64,000 nucleotides of DNA from Forficula auricularia (GCA_024734495.1 JALMQS010000089.1:5220420-5284419); one strand, 5' to 3'. Counted from the stretch's first letter, positions 43,246 to 54,957 are shown. Notes: generated by a model from the sequence alone, not told the origin. Numbers and translations: made by a program.

Positions 43246-43923
43246 TGTTTAATTATTTTATAAAATAAAGACTGGAAAAATATATCAACCAATATTTTCT
43301 ATGTTTATTTACAACTATTCTTTTTTTACAACAATGATAATAATTCTAACAAAAACATAAACAATAACATAAACAAATATACTCTACAACATCTCCCTTT
43401 TTCTGAAAGAAACTATATTTTATTTTAGTTTTTTGATATGAACAGAATTTCTTCTATAGCACCTTTTATCTTCCGTTTCAACAATATACGATCTAGGTTG
43501 TTTTAACTTTGTCCTAATTATTGCAGGTTTCCAAATTTTACTGTTTCTGAAGAATCGCCAGATTCTAAATGTTCTTGGGGCTTCAACGAATGATACAGTC
43601 TTAGAGCCTCGGATCCTAATAGATTTTTCAATCTAGCCACTTGAATCTTTTGAGATTTCTTGTCTGTTTCAGTTGCGATAAAATAAATTAGTATTTCTTC
43701 CTTAAAATTTTCAAAATTTTCAGCAATATTGCCATTTATATTTAATGGTCCAGGTTTATTAAATTCCGACTGCGCCATGTTTAATTATTTTATAAAATAA
43801 AGACTGGAAAAATATATCAACCAATATTTTCTATGTTTATTTACAACTATTCTTTTTTTACAACAATGATAATAATTCTAACAAAAACATAAACAATAAC
43901 ATAAACAAATATACTCTACAACA
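43246..43923 (-). mobile_element. Miniature Ty3/gypsy-type LTR element, 678 bp, identical LTRs
   Basis: Two 146-bp direct repeats, 43246-43391 and 43778-43923, appear identical. They start TG and end CA. The target duplication is CGGCT (43241-43245 and 43924-43928), inside the motif AAAAACGGCTGAAACTATTT of the host repeat. On the minus strand the right LTR is followed by TGGCGCAGTCGG, a plausible primer-binding site, and the left LTR is preceded by the purine tract AGAAAAAGGGAGA. The interior is only 386 bp. Identical LTRs imply a recent insertion that needed enzymes from another element. Confidence 0.85.
43392..43778 (-). pseudogene. Gag N-terminus joined to integrase C-terminus by deletion
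   Basis: From an ATG at 43778 (which overlaps the LTR edge) the minus strand encodes 86 codons with FNKPGPLNINGNIAENFENF and KIQVARLKNLLGSEALRLYH, a Ty3/gypsy-type Gag N-terminal pattern. In another frame just downstream, WKPAIIRTKLKQPRSYIVET then EDKRCYRRNSVHIKKLK and a stop is typical of the extreme C-terminus of gypsy Pol. The two join near 43520-43545, so protease, reverse transcriptase, RNase H and most of integrase have been deleted. The product cannot support transposition by itself. Confidence 0.75.
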
Positions 43924-44454
43924 CGGCTTAAACTATTTTGATTAGAAAAAAGTGAGCAAAGCCATGACGTTTTGGTCTACACAAAAGCCCTAATGAGTAA
44001 ACATAGAAAAAATTATATTTTTCGAGATATTAATTGTTTTGTCAAAATGTCTGTTAGTTAGTATTTTCGTACGTTAGCAAATTTTGTGTACCCTCTAGCT
44101 CAAAAACTAGTGTGAATATCAAATCGAAAAATCTGTGTAGACCAAAACGCCAGGATATTGCTCAATTTTTTTAGATATTTTGAAAAAAAAACTTTTTTCA
44201 CGATTACAATACTTGAATCTATATGGAAAAGTAAATAAATCGGGGATAATAAATTGTTTGAAAACCACTTTTAATAATAATGACACCAGACATTTTTAAT
44301 AAATGTTTTATTTTAATAATTATCATATATTTATTTCATGTAGCGCTCAGTGTTTAATAGATACAATCCCGTGAAAAGTGTTATTTTTCTCCACAGGGGC
44401 GCTGGAGTCGTCAAGAGAGTTTAGTCAGTTTCTCTATAGAGTTAGAGATGCATG

Positions 44455-45340
44455 AAACACGACTGAGATTGGGAATGGTTTAAGATGCCAAGAGTATATG
44501 GGGACCGAAAAGTCTCCTACTCCAGAACAAACGGCGCACTTTCGGTAATCCTTTGAAAACCAGTGCTTTGAACATGCCAACAAATTATAAAGTAAAGAAA
44601 ATTTTGAAAAATTTAAGAAACTTTTTAAAATTTTCTTTATTTAAAATGTTTCACCAAGAACCCACACCATTCTCCCTTAACAAAAAGTTATAGTTGAGTT
44701 TTATGTAGAAAAAATCTAATATAGGTATAAGGAAGAGGAGATACAGTAGAACGCAAATCGACTATGATGGTTAAAGTGTATTTAAATATTTCAATGGAGA
44801 TATTTTTCCCAGTATTGTATATATATATATGTAAATAGAAGGATTGTAATCAAAAGCGATGAACAAATGTACTACATTTTGTCTTTATTAACTCTCTTTG
44901 AAATAATGCTTTTTATCAGAACCATTTCCCTTTGCCTACTTTCGCCGAGTTAAAGAGAGAAAACATAGAAAAAAAAGGAAAAAGAGCTGAGACCTAATTT
45001 TCATTCATGTCTATACTAGCCAACTAGAAAAGTTTTTTTTGGATAGTCAATTTGACGATAAAAGTAGCTCTCCAATTCAAAAAGGATGTCAATGGATTCT
45101 TCTTTGTAGCAAATCCCTTAAAATGCAAAATATCTTTATTTCCAAATAGATATTCCAAATATAATAATTGTTTTATATATATACGATACGATATATCGTT
45201 TGTAAAAATAAAGATAAAAGGCCTAATGAATCAAACTCTCATAAACCAAATGTATCTGGTTTTTGAAAATAAATAATGTCTTTTCATAAAAAAATAGCTT
45301 TAGAGAAGTTTTATTCTAAAGATTGCAATATTTTAATCTT
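44455..45340. other. AT-rich DNA with one copy of the recurrent tail
   Basis: ATGTTTCACCAAGAACCCAC at 44646-44672. A short TA stretch at 44815-44830. No gene recognised. Confidence 0.35.
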
Positions 45341-45665
45341 GTATTAGATGAAGGAGGAGGTATCAGCCAAAGATGGAATCACTGGGTTCAATAAAACACC
45401 CTTAATAAAACGTTTCGGCCTAAATTTATTATTTTCATTCTGAAACTTTTGGGTCCAGGCACGTTATAAATTTACATGGGGCTAAAAATTTTATTTTTGA
45501 CAAGGCTTGGTTCTATCACATATGTGTACCGCATTTTGTGTATAACTCCTAATTGACTGAAGATGGCCAAATAAATTCAGGCCGAAACGTTTTATTAAAG
45601 GTGTTTTATTGAACCCATTGATTCCATCTTTGGCTGATACCTCCTCCTTCATCTAGTACAGTTTC
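45340..45665. repeat. Inverted pair of Penelope-type ends
   Basis: Left arm GATGAAGGAGGAGGTATCAG, CCAAAGATGGAATCA and AATAAAACACC are mirrored at 45590-45652. The left core (45411-45442, minus) keeps GGCC and GAAACG but has lost box 1; the right core (45557-45590) is intact. Confidence 0.65.
45557..45590 (+). ncRNA. Hammerhead-like core
   Basis: CTGAAGA, T, GGCC, loop AAATAAATTCA, GGCC, GAAACGT. All boxes are intact; the stem is four pairs and could extend weakly. Same order as at 6331, 16610 and 23266. Confidence 0.5.
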
Positions 45666-45817
45666 ATCACAGCCACGAACTCTAACAATATTTTATTATT
45701 TTCTAGTTTTTAATGATAGTATATATATATATATATAATAATAATTATAAAATCAAATGTTTTGTTATGCATATTGAATAGTTACAATTATCTACCTTAG
45801 AGGTAGATAGAAGTAAA

Positions 45818-46075
45818 GAGGTTGTCCTCTGCTTGATGCAAATAAACATACACACATATATATCGAGATGATATATCTCTATATATATATATTATTTATT
45901 TGTTTGAGACTATAGTTTCGAAGACTTGGTCTTCATCATCAATCTTTTTTAATTATAAATATTGTTTTTCATGGAGTCAATACCGTATGGATATTGAAAA
46001 TTTGATGTTTCTTCACTGGTGGTCAGTTTAGAATTCTAAACTGACCACCAGTGAAGAAACATCAAAGATTTTATT
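45818..46075. repeat. TA-flanked element end and perfect 60-bp palindrome
   Basis: GTCCTCTGCTTGATGCAAAT leads to short TA runs, then a terminus (GACTATAGTTTCGAAGAC) with a minus-strand core variant at 45916-45939. At 46004-46063 the sequence GATGTTTCTTCACTGGTGGT continues to a centre at GAATTC and reads back perfectly, 30 + 30 bases with no spacer. Confidence 0.75.
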
Positions 46076-46318
46076 TATTATAATTTCGATTATTTGCTCA
46101 TAAAAATTTGATATTTACGTTAATTCGTCATTGATCATATCATCAGAACTTGACCAAATTAATATGGGACCACCCCTAATGTACCCTCTTTCCAATATAA
46201 AAATAATCATCGAAATCGGTTCATAAACAAAGAAGTTATGCCTAAACAAACATAGCCAAAAAGGACCAATACCAATGAAAAAAACGGGACCAATCGGAAA
46301 CTAGACTGAACCCAATGC

Positions 46319-47057
46319 AAAATAAGCTGACGTGTTCTGATGTGGCCATCCACTTGACTTTACCATACAACCCGGTCCCTCACTTATATTTGTTATTTAA
46401 TAAAATTATTTATATTCATGTAGGGGGGTTAGTTTTTACATTTTTAGACTCCTGGGGGCCCACTGATTATGTATACAAAATTTGGTTGACTTTGGTACAA
46501 GAGCCTAGATTTTCATTTTTTGACCATACACCCCCCCCCTTTGGGCATGCGCGGATCCAGGGGGCTTAGGGGCGACCCCCCCCTAAGCATTGGAGATCAA
46601 CATTTTTTCTATGTTTATTTATTTTATTTTTTTATAACATTAAATTTTAAAAATTGAAGAAAATAAAGTTCTATCTCTGCCCCCCACCCCCACCCCGCTT
46701 GGACATTTCGATCACGACACACTTCCGAGATCAAAAGTAGATCTTATATACAGGCGACCGCCCCCCCCCCCCTAATCAGAGGTCTGGATCCGCGCCTGCC
46801 TTTGGGGAGGTTAGTTTTTGCATTTTTAGACTTCTGGGGGTCCACTGATTATGAATACAAAATGTGGTTGAGTTTGCTCAAATGGTCTAGATTTTTAACC
46901 CCCGTTCACCACCCAATTTTAGGTCGATATGCACCATACTGACAGCTCTTAATCTCAATGGACCAAAATTATGTACGTGTGAAATTTGGTTTCGATATTC
47001 ACACTAGTTTTTGAGCTAACTCGTCCACAAAAATTTGGTAACGCACAGACTAACAGA
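46319..47057 (+). mobile_element. TACTTTACC-family element (middle nesting level)
   Basis: Begins AATAAGCTGACGTGTTCTGA and contains two CCACTGATTATG(T/A)ATACAAAAT modules. The final inverted end is not present; it stops near TAACGCACAGACTAACAG. Confidence 0.65.
46546..46798. mobile_element. hAT-type MITE, 253 bp, perfect 8-bp target duplication
   Basis: Left end CATGCGCGGATCCAG, right end inverted CAGGCGCGGATCCAG (one mismatch). CCTTTGGG flanks both sides (46538-46545 and 46799-46806). Contains C-runs next to both ends and no coding sequence. Confidence 0.9.
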
Positions 47058-47099
47058 ATTGAGAACCTCCTCCTTTTTTGAAGTCGGTTAAAAAGTCAA

Positions 47100-47920
47100 A
47101 TCTCGTTGCAAGAGAGCTTTCTGTTTTTAACTAATAAACGCTTACACGGGGTCATATCAGCTGAATAATTTCCTGGGGATCTCATTTAGTTGAGCAAATG
47201 CATATTGCAGTAATGAATAGAAAATCAAATCCATTTAATCAAAATAGAAAAAGCTGATTTAAAAGATGATAATTTTATTTATTATGATTAAATGTAATGA
47301 TTGTTGATCGTGAAGGGAAAATCGATACAGGCCCGAGAGAAAATAGCAAGAAGAGAAAGTCCTCCTCATTAAAAATTGATCTTTATAGCGCATTCATGCT
47401 GGGCCATAATGTAGCGAATGCTTTATGCGTTACGTAAGATTAGCATACGCAGCCATACTTGCGAAATGAAATGAATAAGTAATATTTAAAAAAATCCATT
47501 ACAATAATGAATTTGTTTAAATTAAAAGATTAGTTATTATTTTCGAATTTTAATAAGTGGAAAAGAAATTTTCTACTTGAATTGTGCAATATCAATAATG
47601 CATCATGATAAAGGGATCCATAAATGTTTATGATAATAAGATTCTTAAGTTTAAGATGGTTGTTGAAATAGTAAAGCAATAACCAAAATAAGTTGGAAAT
47701 TACTTTCTTAGCTGGCCATTATACCAGGATACTTTACGCTTATATAATAGCATTCTTTAAAAAAACTACTCTCTTTCTTTTACGCTCTAAATATTTTTAA
47801 GAAATTTTATATTTTTATCAAAATTATTCAACATTATGAGACTCAAAGTGTAAAATTTGTTTAAAAAGGTATCTAATATTTAATAAAATATGTTAAAATA
47901 CAAATGAAAAATAATAGAAT
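47100..47920. other. Non-coding DNA, no repeat recognised
   Basis: The longest stretch in this half of the window without an identifiable element. No open frame with a known motif. It could be single-copy sequence. Confidence 0.4.
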
Positions 47921-47921
47921 T

Positions 47922-48446
47922 AAATAAGCTGACGCGTTCTGATGTGGCCATCCACTTGACTTTACCATACAAACTGGCCCCTAAAATTATTTATAATCAT
48001 GTAGGAGGGGGGGGTTAGTTTTTGAATTTTTACACTTCTGGGATCCCACTGATTATGTATATAAAATTTGGTTGAGTTTGCTCAAATGGCCTAGATTTTT
48101 AACCTCCGCTCCACCCCTTAATTTTGGGTCGATTTGTACCAAAATCTAATCAGCTCTTAATCTCAATAGACTAAAACTACCTGTGAAATTTAGTTTCGAT
48201 ATTCAAACTAGACAACCAGACAACCAGACGGACTAAGAGACACCTTGACAAAACAACCATTATCTCAAAAAATATAATTTTTCGATGTTCACTTATACGG
48301 GCTTTTTTGTAGACCATGGTTTTGCTCAATTTTTTTAATCAAAATAGTTTCAGCCGTTTTTGAGACATTTCAAAAAAAAGAAGGAAAAAAACACTTTTTT
48401 CATGCACGATTACAATACTTGACCATACCCTGTTTGGTAAAGTAAA
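47922..48446 (+). mobile_element. TACTTTACC-family element, short copy
   Basis: End 1 AATAAGCTGACGCGTTCTGA; end 2 CTTGACCATACCCTGTTTGG then TAAAGTAAA. One internal CCCACTGATTATGTATA unit only. Confidence 0.75.
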
Positions 48447-48622
48447 AATAAATTGTATGAAAGCCGTAAATGTTTGAAATAAAAACAATTATAAAAAAAA
48501 TAATTAAATACAAAAGTTAGTTTGATTTATTCAAATCAGCTGATAATATCTCTTGTATGATTTGGCAATGCGTTGTATTTCTACTGTTTATGTTTACATA
48601 CAAACATAACATTTATGTGATT

Positions 48623-49236
48623 TTTTACTTTACCATACAGGGTATGGTCAAGTATTGTAATCATGCATGAAAAAAGTGGGTTTTTTTCCTTCTTTTTTCG
48701 AAATATCTCAAAAACGGCTGAAACTATATTGATTAAAAAAATTGAGCAAAACCATGGCATTTCGAGATAATAATTGTTTTGTCAAAATGTCTGTTAGTCT
48801 GTCTGGTTGTCTGTGCCTTACCAATTTTTTGTGGACGAGCTAGCTCAAAAACTAGTGTGAATATCAAAACCAAATTTCACACGTAGTTTTGGTCCATTGA
48901 GATTAAGAGCTGATTAGATTTTGGTGGAGGTTTTAAAAATTAAAAATTAGGCCGTTTGAGCAAACTCAACTAAATTTTGTATACATAATCAGTGGACCCC
49001 CAGAATTCTAAAAATTCAAAAACTAACCGCCCAAAATGGGGGGGTGTAGGTCAAAAAATGAAAATATTGGCTATTTACCAAACTCAAATAAATTTTGTAT
49101 ACATAATCAGTGAGAGCCCAGAAGTATAAAAATGCAAAAACTAACCCCCCCCCCCCTACATGATTATAAATAATTTTAGGGTCCAGGTTGTATGTAAAGT
49201 CAAGTGGATGGCCGCATCAGAACACGTCAGCTTATT
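48623..49236 (-). mobile_element. TACTTTACC-family element, opposite orientation
   Basis: Starts TTTACTTTACCATACAGGG and ends ATCAGAACACGTCAGCTTAT. Two internal units. It forms an inverted pair with the copy at 47922-48446, separated by 176 bp. Confidence 0.75.
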
Positions 49237-49839
49237 AAAGTAAATTTCTTAGTAAAATTCTCGGTCAATGAAATATTTTATTGTAAAAAAAACCTGCATG
49301 TTTCCAAAAAGCTAATATTTTTTTTTAACTTTATCAAATCACCTAATAGTAGTATAATTCAAGAGAACGTGTCAATATCTAAATTTTCCATAAGACAATG
49401 AGAAAATGTTTACATTTTCAAAAATTTTATTTTTTTAAATTTGGTGGCTAATATGTGATTCAAACTTCATTAAAGCATATATAGATACTTAAACTGTTAT
49501 AAAAAATTAAGTTATACTTATAATCTAATATTTTTTACCATAACATTGGCGGCGAAAAGGACCTCCTTAAGATTTATTTTGTAACTTATTTTCTTGACAG
49601 GTCTAATTTTATTTCTCCGAGTTGTATTTAGTGTTAAAATTAGGGGAGGAGGGAAGTGAAAAGGTAACTTGGGATTAATTAAAACAGGAATAGCAGGGAA
49701 TTGGACAGTAAATAAAAAACAAAGTTTTTATTAAAATGGGCCAGAACGTTTCGTCGATTTATTTCGGCTTCCTCAGTGGCCCATTCTGATACTCTTTGTC
49801 AAAAGACAATTCTACTATGCGACGAAACATCTTTAATCT

Positions 49840-50228
49840 TTTTACTTTTGCATACAGGGTATGGTCAAATATTTTAATCGTGCATGAAAAAAGTGGTTTT
49901 TTTGCTTCTTTTTTTAGAAATATCTCAAAAACGGCTGAAACTATTTTAATAAAAAAAAATTGTGCGAAACCATGTCATTTGGGTCTACCCTGGTAAAAAA
50001 AGCTCCAATAGCTAAACATCGAAAAAATTATATTTTTCGAGATAATAACTGTTTTGTAAAAATATCTGTTATTCTGTTAGTCTGTGCGTTACCAAATTTT
50101 GTGGACGAGCTAGGTCAACAACTAGTGTGAATATCAAAACCAAATTAAAATCTAGGCCCTTGTACCAAACTCAACCAGAAGTGTATGGTAAAGTCAAGTG
50201 GATGGCCACATCAGAACATGTCAATTTA
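49840..50228 (-). mobile_element. TACTTTACC-family element, internally deleted
   Basis: Begins TTTACTTTTGCATACAGGGT and ends AAGTGGATGGCCACATCAGA then ACATGTCAATTTATT. The tandem module is reduced to a remnant. Confidence 0.65.
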
Positions 50229-50563
50229 TTTATTATAACTACAATACATTCCTGGCCTCAATCATTCAACAATCTTGAAACTTTTTTCTCCTTTTAACAA
50301 TTAAAAAATCAAAATTCTTATAAAAATCCTTGTTGTTTTTATTTGTTTTAAGTTTCAATTGCAAATGCTTTGTCTGTTTAAAAATAAAAACAATATAAAA
50401 GATTTTTATAAAAATATTGATTTTTTAATTGTTCAAATGAGGAAAAATGTTCAAGATTGTTGATTAAGTGAAGCCAAGAATGTATAGTAGTTATAATAAA
50501 AAGATTAAAAATGTTTCGTCGCATAGTGGGATTGTCTTTTGACAAAGAGTGATAGAATGGGCC

Positions 50564-50595
50564 ACTGAGGAAGTAGAAATAAATGACGAAACGTC
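50564..50595 (+). ncRNA. Hammerhead-like core with stem I
   Basis: GGGCCA, CTGAGGA, AGTAGAAATAAATGAC, GAAACGTC, TGGCCC. Stem I (GGGCCA/TGGCCC) and both boxes are intact; stem II is weakened here compared with 23266-23297. Confidence 0.5.
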
Positions 50596-51045
50596 TGGCC
50601 CATTTAATAAAAACTCTATTTTTTATTTATTGTCCAATTCCCTGCTAATCCTGTTTTAATTAATACTTATTATGGATGAGAGTGATATACTGTAACTTGG
50701 ATTTTTTTTTATTAATGAATGTTTGATTAAAAAGCTGAAACTAGAATGGAAATAAGTATATTAATACAAACTTTTGAGCCAAATTTTAGTTGATTTGGTA
50801 TAGTCATTCTCTTTTTCTATGAGTTTAATTTAGGTTAAAAATTGGAGGAAAAAGTGTAAAACTCTTTCAAGAGTATAGTCACTGCGAATTTAGGTGATTT
50901 GACAGTTTTTTTTCAGAAATCAATCCGAGGTAGAAACAAGGAGTCTATTAAAACGCTTTCCAGCTCATTGGCTCTTTTCAAAAGCCCCTATGATTTTTTG
51001 AATTAAAAAAAAATGTATATCCCTGTTATCACACTTGGTCTAGAT

Positions 51046-52183
51046 CAGGGTTGTCCAACCTTTTGGCTTACACGGGCCACATTTGAAAAAAAAATTGCCT
51101 CGGACCGCGGATAAAATACTATAATTCTATTGATAAGTTAATAATGTAGAAATAAGTACTTTATTATTCTTTTAGCTCATAGTAAGCTTCTAATTTTACT
51201 TTTCGTAAATTTTATACTTGAAAATAGATTCTCGTATGTAAATATATACCTACATACTTACAGAAAGTGATATTATGTATTAGTATTTGTTTATATTTTT
51301 TCCTGGGTAGATAATTAATATAAAATTCTAATAAAGAGACAATATTCAATTTTTCTTTCAGATCGGTATCTAATTGTTGTTCTAGAATCTAGAACATTCA
51401 AACAGCAAGTTTGCAAGTAGAAAATTTATTTCTAATGAAAATGGAGTCGAAAATAGACCAAAGTGATGATCTAGTTCCAGATTCAAAATTTAAAATAAGC
51501 ACTTTTATTTTTCGAAAATTTCACCGTAGATCTTAAGATTTTGTATTTTAGAGAAAAAAAATTATCAGGCCAAATTGTTTTGTGTTTTCCAGTATCTACA
51601 TATAAATCTCAATGTTTTAAGGAATTTTATGACTTTAAATTGGTCCACGGGTTGGACAGCCCTTGTTTAAACCTAATGGGATTAAAGAAGGCTATGAGGT
51701 ATTTTTTAAAAGGGTCACGGATATAATAATCCCTGACTATCAATTATCTATTGACATGTAAAAACGTGCAAAGATCTAAAAGACAAGTCCTGACAAGTTT
51801 AAGTCCAGGAGAAAAATTATCAATTAATTGTGATTGTTCTAGAAAACAATTCCTTGTCTCCTTGTACTAGAATGATACCTATATAGACTTGTATAGTGTC
51901 GTAGCATATAAATTACTGAAATTATAAATATTTTAGAAAATAAAAATATGAGAAGAAGAAGAATTTTTAAATATTCGAAACTTCATTTTTTTTCCTTATC
52001 TTAGTATAGTTGAGCTTATAATTTTGCTTTTAGTGCATTTTATTCTTGAAAAAGAGCTTCACGTATTGTACAAATGTACATTCATATTTCGAAAAATGGA
52101 ATAAATATATCTCTACATATAAATCTCAATGTTTTAAACAAGTTTATGATTTTATGCTGGGCCGCATGCTTTGGACAGCCCTG
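51046..52183. mobile_element. hAT-type element, 1138 bp, with 8-bp target duplication
   Basis: Left end CAGGGTTGTCCAACC, right end inverted CAGGGCTGTCCAAAGC. Flanks GTCTAGAT (51038-51045) and GTATAGAT (52184-52191) match at seven of eight bases. A minus-oriented relative is at 10481-11342 and a left-end fragment at 54988-55300. No transposase. Confidence 0.8.
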
Positions 52184-52309
52184 GTATAGATAGAACATGT
52201 TTTCTAGACACTAGGAGATCTTCTAGACATCTTAAAGACAATAAGAGCTGAATAAGAAATATTTTAGAGCGAGTGTGCTATCTGGGAATAGTTCAAGTTG
52301 CCAAAAGAA

Positions 52310-52400
52310 AATAACAAGAGGGTGTCATCTATTAGATCAGAGATGGAATAGACTATTTTTTATTATGTCAGAAGAGTTGTTGTCGCAATCAAACCAGAAT
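52310..52400 (+). repeat. Half copy of the tRNA-core foldback arm
   Basis: GGTGTCATCTATTAGATCAG, then ATGGAATAGAC and TATGTCAGAAGAGTTGTTG, matching the left arm of the core-less foldback at 33935-34080. Confidence 0.6.
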
Positions 52401-52554
52401 GCCAAAATTGGCAATAAACGCTCTAAATATTTCAATCAAAGATTTAACTATTCATTTATAAAATTTTGCGGTCTAGATATTCCAGATTTAATCACAGAGC
52501 CATTGCGTATATCAATTAGAATTATTTTGACTACATATTTTGAATAAATATATC

Positions 52555-53145
52555 TGTCTGCAGTCTACGACGCTGCCTAGAGGCACAAGTCCTCGGTGAG
52601 TCTTTAGGTCCTCCGGACATCAAGCGACAATCTAGCTGCGATACATTAGCTAAGCGGGTCACATACTTATTCATTACGTCCCCTTAAGACATCCACAGAC
52701 TAGTGGCGTAAATCAACGGTAGTCTCGTAGATATGTATGCTCATTAATAAGCAACATGACCATAGATTCTCCATCGATATAGCAATTATTAGTATATTTA
52801 TAATATTCCGCGCAAAAACCCGATACCAGGAGCAAGCGACGCATTAGCCATCCCGGCATTTGCCGTAAGTTGTTAAGGAAACCTGGTCGAAACCTCAATC
52901 AAGGCCGGTATGACCTGTCTCTACCTCACCTAATCTCGGCTAGGAGATCGCGCATAAAATTTATGCGTTATAGTTTAAATAAAAATGGTTGGAGTATGTT
53001 GTTGAATTTTGAAGATATTCAAAATTTGAAGGCCAATGGAATGTCTTATCCAAAATGAAGATAAGATTTCAAATTGTCGATAGAAATAGATGTAAAATTT
53101 TATAACAAAAAATCACAATAATATAATTTTAAATAAACCGTTCTA
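52555..53145. other. GC-moderate segment, unassigned
   Basis: Less A/T rich than its surroundings (for example GGTCCTCCGGACATCAAGCG). Short overlapping frames carry no known motif. It separates two pieces of the duplicated 34-kb repeat, so it is itself probably an insertion. Confidence 0.35.
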
Positions 53146-53149
53146 TTGC

Positions 53150-53310
53150 GCATCAAATAGAGGTACACCCTCTTGTGAATTTCTTAGAAAATTTAAAATC
53201 TATTCCTTGGTAAATTGAACTCTTATATTCAATTTAGAAAAGTCATTCCAATGCCCTTCAAATTTTGAAGAAATTCACAATTCGAAAACCACGACCACCT
53301 TTATTTAAAC
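53150..53310 (+). repeat. Third, diverged copy of part of the 34-kb segment
   Basis: GAAAAGTCATTCCAATGCCC and ACGACCACCTTTATTTAAAC align with 34060-34210 and 38620-38760. The alignment is broken exactly by the hAT element at 53311. Confidence 0.7.
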
Positions 53311-54957
53311 CAGAGTTTTTCAACCTGTGGGTCACGACCCCCTGTGGGGTCGCAAAGCATCTATAAGGGGGTCGCAAAGGCTCCGTAAAAAAAGTAAAAA
53401 AACTAAGTTTAAAAATATATTTGAGGTATTCCACGCCAAATCGGAAGGTTCAAAAAATTTTAATTTTTGATTTCCTTAATTTTTTTGACATTTTTTAGTA
53501 CGTATCAAAAAACTCTACCTGGTAAATTTTGAAATTTTTTGATAAATGATATAGAATTTCAAATCAGAATGTTCAAAAAATTTTAATTTTTGATTTCCTT
53601 AATTTTTTTGACATTTTTTTTAGTACGTATCAAAAAACTCTACCTGGTAAATTTTGAAATTTTTTTGATAAATGATATAGAATTTCGTTTTTTCGCTCAT
53701 AACTTCTTCAAAAATAGTCCAAATGTAATTTTTTTTTTTGAAATCTTTGTTTTTTTACATAGTTTTTGAAAAAAAATATTAAAAAATTATTTAAAGTGTT
53801 TTTAAATGCGATTTTTTAGTTTGAAAAATTTCAATCTTGTTTTTGAAACTGTACTTTTCGATTTTTTTGATAATTTTTCATTTTAAACTTCTAGATACAT
53901 TCTACAAATTTTAAGACTGGATTGATAGTGGTCCTAAGATAATTACTATTTTTTTCGATATTTGAAAATTTCGAAAAAAATTTATTCGCTATTAATCATT
54001 ATTAAAACTACTTTTGGGTATTGAGTTCTCTTTTTTTTAGTTATTTTGAATTAATTTTTACCGTTAACAGGTGTTTAAAATAAATAATTAGTATTTTGGT
54101 TTTTTGAAAGAAAATCAAAATCAAACAAAAAAATAGTAGTTTTCATAGGACCAGTATCAACCCGCAAAAATTATCAAAAAAATCTAAGATTACATACAGT
54201 TTCAATAACAAGATTAAAATTTTCAATCTCAAAAATCGCAAATAAAAACAGTTTAAATAATTTTTTTGAATTTTTTTCTAAAAATTATGTAAAAAAATAA
54301 AAATTTTGAATTGGACCATTTTTGAAGAAATTATGAGTGAAAAACTGAAATTCGATATCTTTTAAACAAGTGATCAAAAAAATTTCAAAATTTACACAGG
54401 AAGTTTTTATATGGGTACTAAAAAATGTCAAAAAATGAAGGAAATAAAAAATTAAAAATTTTCAAACAGTCCGATTTGGCGTGGATTGCCCCAGATATAT
54501 TAAGAAAATTTCTCAGACCCCACTTCTCCAATGAAAGACTGAGTCGATGATAACGAATCGAAGAAAAAATGTCCCTACAGGTACTTAAATGTGTATTTAG
54601 CCGATACCTAATAATTATAAAAATTAATAAAAATGTTGTACGGATTTGATATTTGTAACATAATAAAATATCCACCAATTAAACCTTAATTGAACAAGAG
54701 ACTTTTAGTAAAAAAAATCATTAAATTAGTTTGGGGCAGTCAAAAGGAATAGCTAACTTAGAAAAGGATTACTTTCTGTGATTTGAATTTTTTTTTATTT
54801 AAAAAGGTGGATAGAATTTATGTAAGCCTTAACAACTTGTTTATGTTACTATTAAAAATTTCTTATATTTGAATTACTTACAAAGAGGGGGTAGGGGGTC
54901 GGGAAATTTTTTTTCATACTAAGTGGGTCGCGTGATGAAAAAGGTCGAAATACACTG
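53311..54957. mobile_element. hAT-type element, 1647 bp, perfect 8-bp target duplication
   Basis: Left end CAGAGTTTTTCAACCTGTGG then GTCACGACCCC; right end inverted CAGTGTATTTCGACC...CGCGACCCAC. ATTTAAAC flanks both sides (53303-53310 and 54958-54965). Homologous uninterrupted sites at about 34195 and 38755 read TTTATTTAAATTATATGGCA, which confirms the insertion point. The interior has no transposase. Confidence 0.9.
53449..53695. repeat. Two 123-bp tandem units inside the hAT element
   Basis: TTCAAAAAATTTTAATTTTT...ACGTATCAAAAAACTCTACC...GATATAGAATTTC occurs twice with very few differences, so the duplication is recent relative to the element. Confidence 0.8.

Larger units (their letters stand above)
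42955..44450. repeat. Large inverted structure around a TACTTTACC element
   Basis: CATAGAGAAACTGACTAAA near 42967 is inverted near 44435. GTCATTATTATTAAAAGTGG near 43102 is inverted near 44265, and TTATCCCCCGATTT at 43137 mirrors AAATCGGGGATAA. Between them lies a TACTTTACC-family copy (43151-44235) that itself contains an LTR element. The outer arms are only partly conserved. Confidence 0.6.
46110..47095 (+). repeat. GAAGTCGGTTAAAAA repeat split by a nested element
   Basis: Left part 46124-46318 matches 21580-21765; the right part resumes at about 47057 (GAGAACCTCC...TTGAAGTCGGTTAAAAA). The inserted DNA is a TACTTTACC-family element, itself carrying a hAT MITE. Confidence 0.7.
49700..50640. 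repeat. Inverted Penelope-type ends split by a TACTTTACC element
   Basis: Left end with minus-strand core (49745-49776) and right end with plus-strand core (50564-50595). Both share ATGGGCCACTGAGGAAG, CAAAGAGTGAT(A)GAATGG and CTATGCGACGAAACAT in inverted order. The insertion occupies 49840-50228. Confidence 0.7.
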
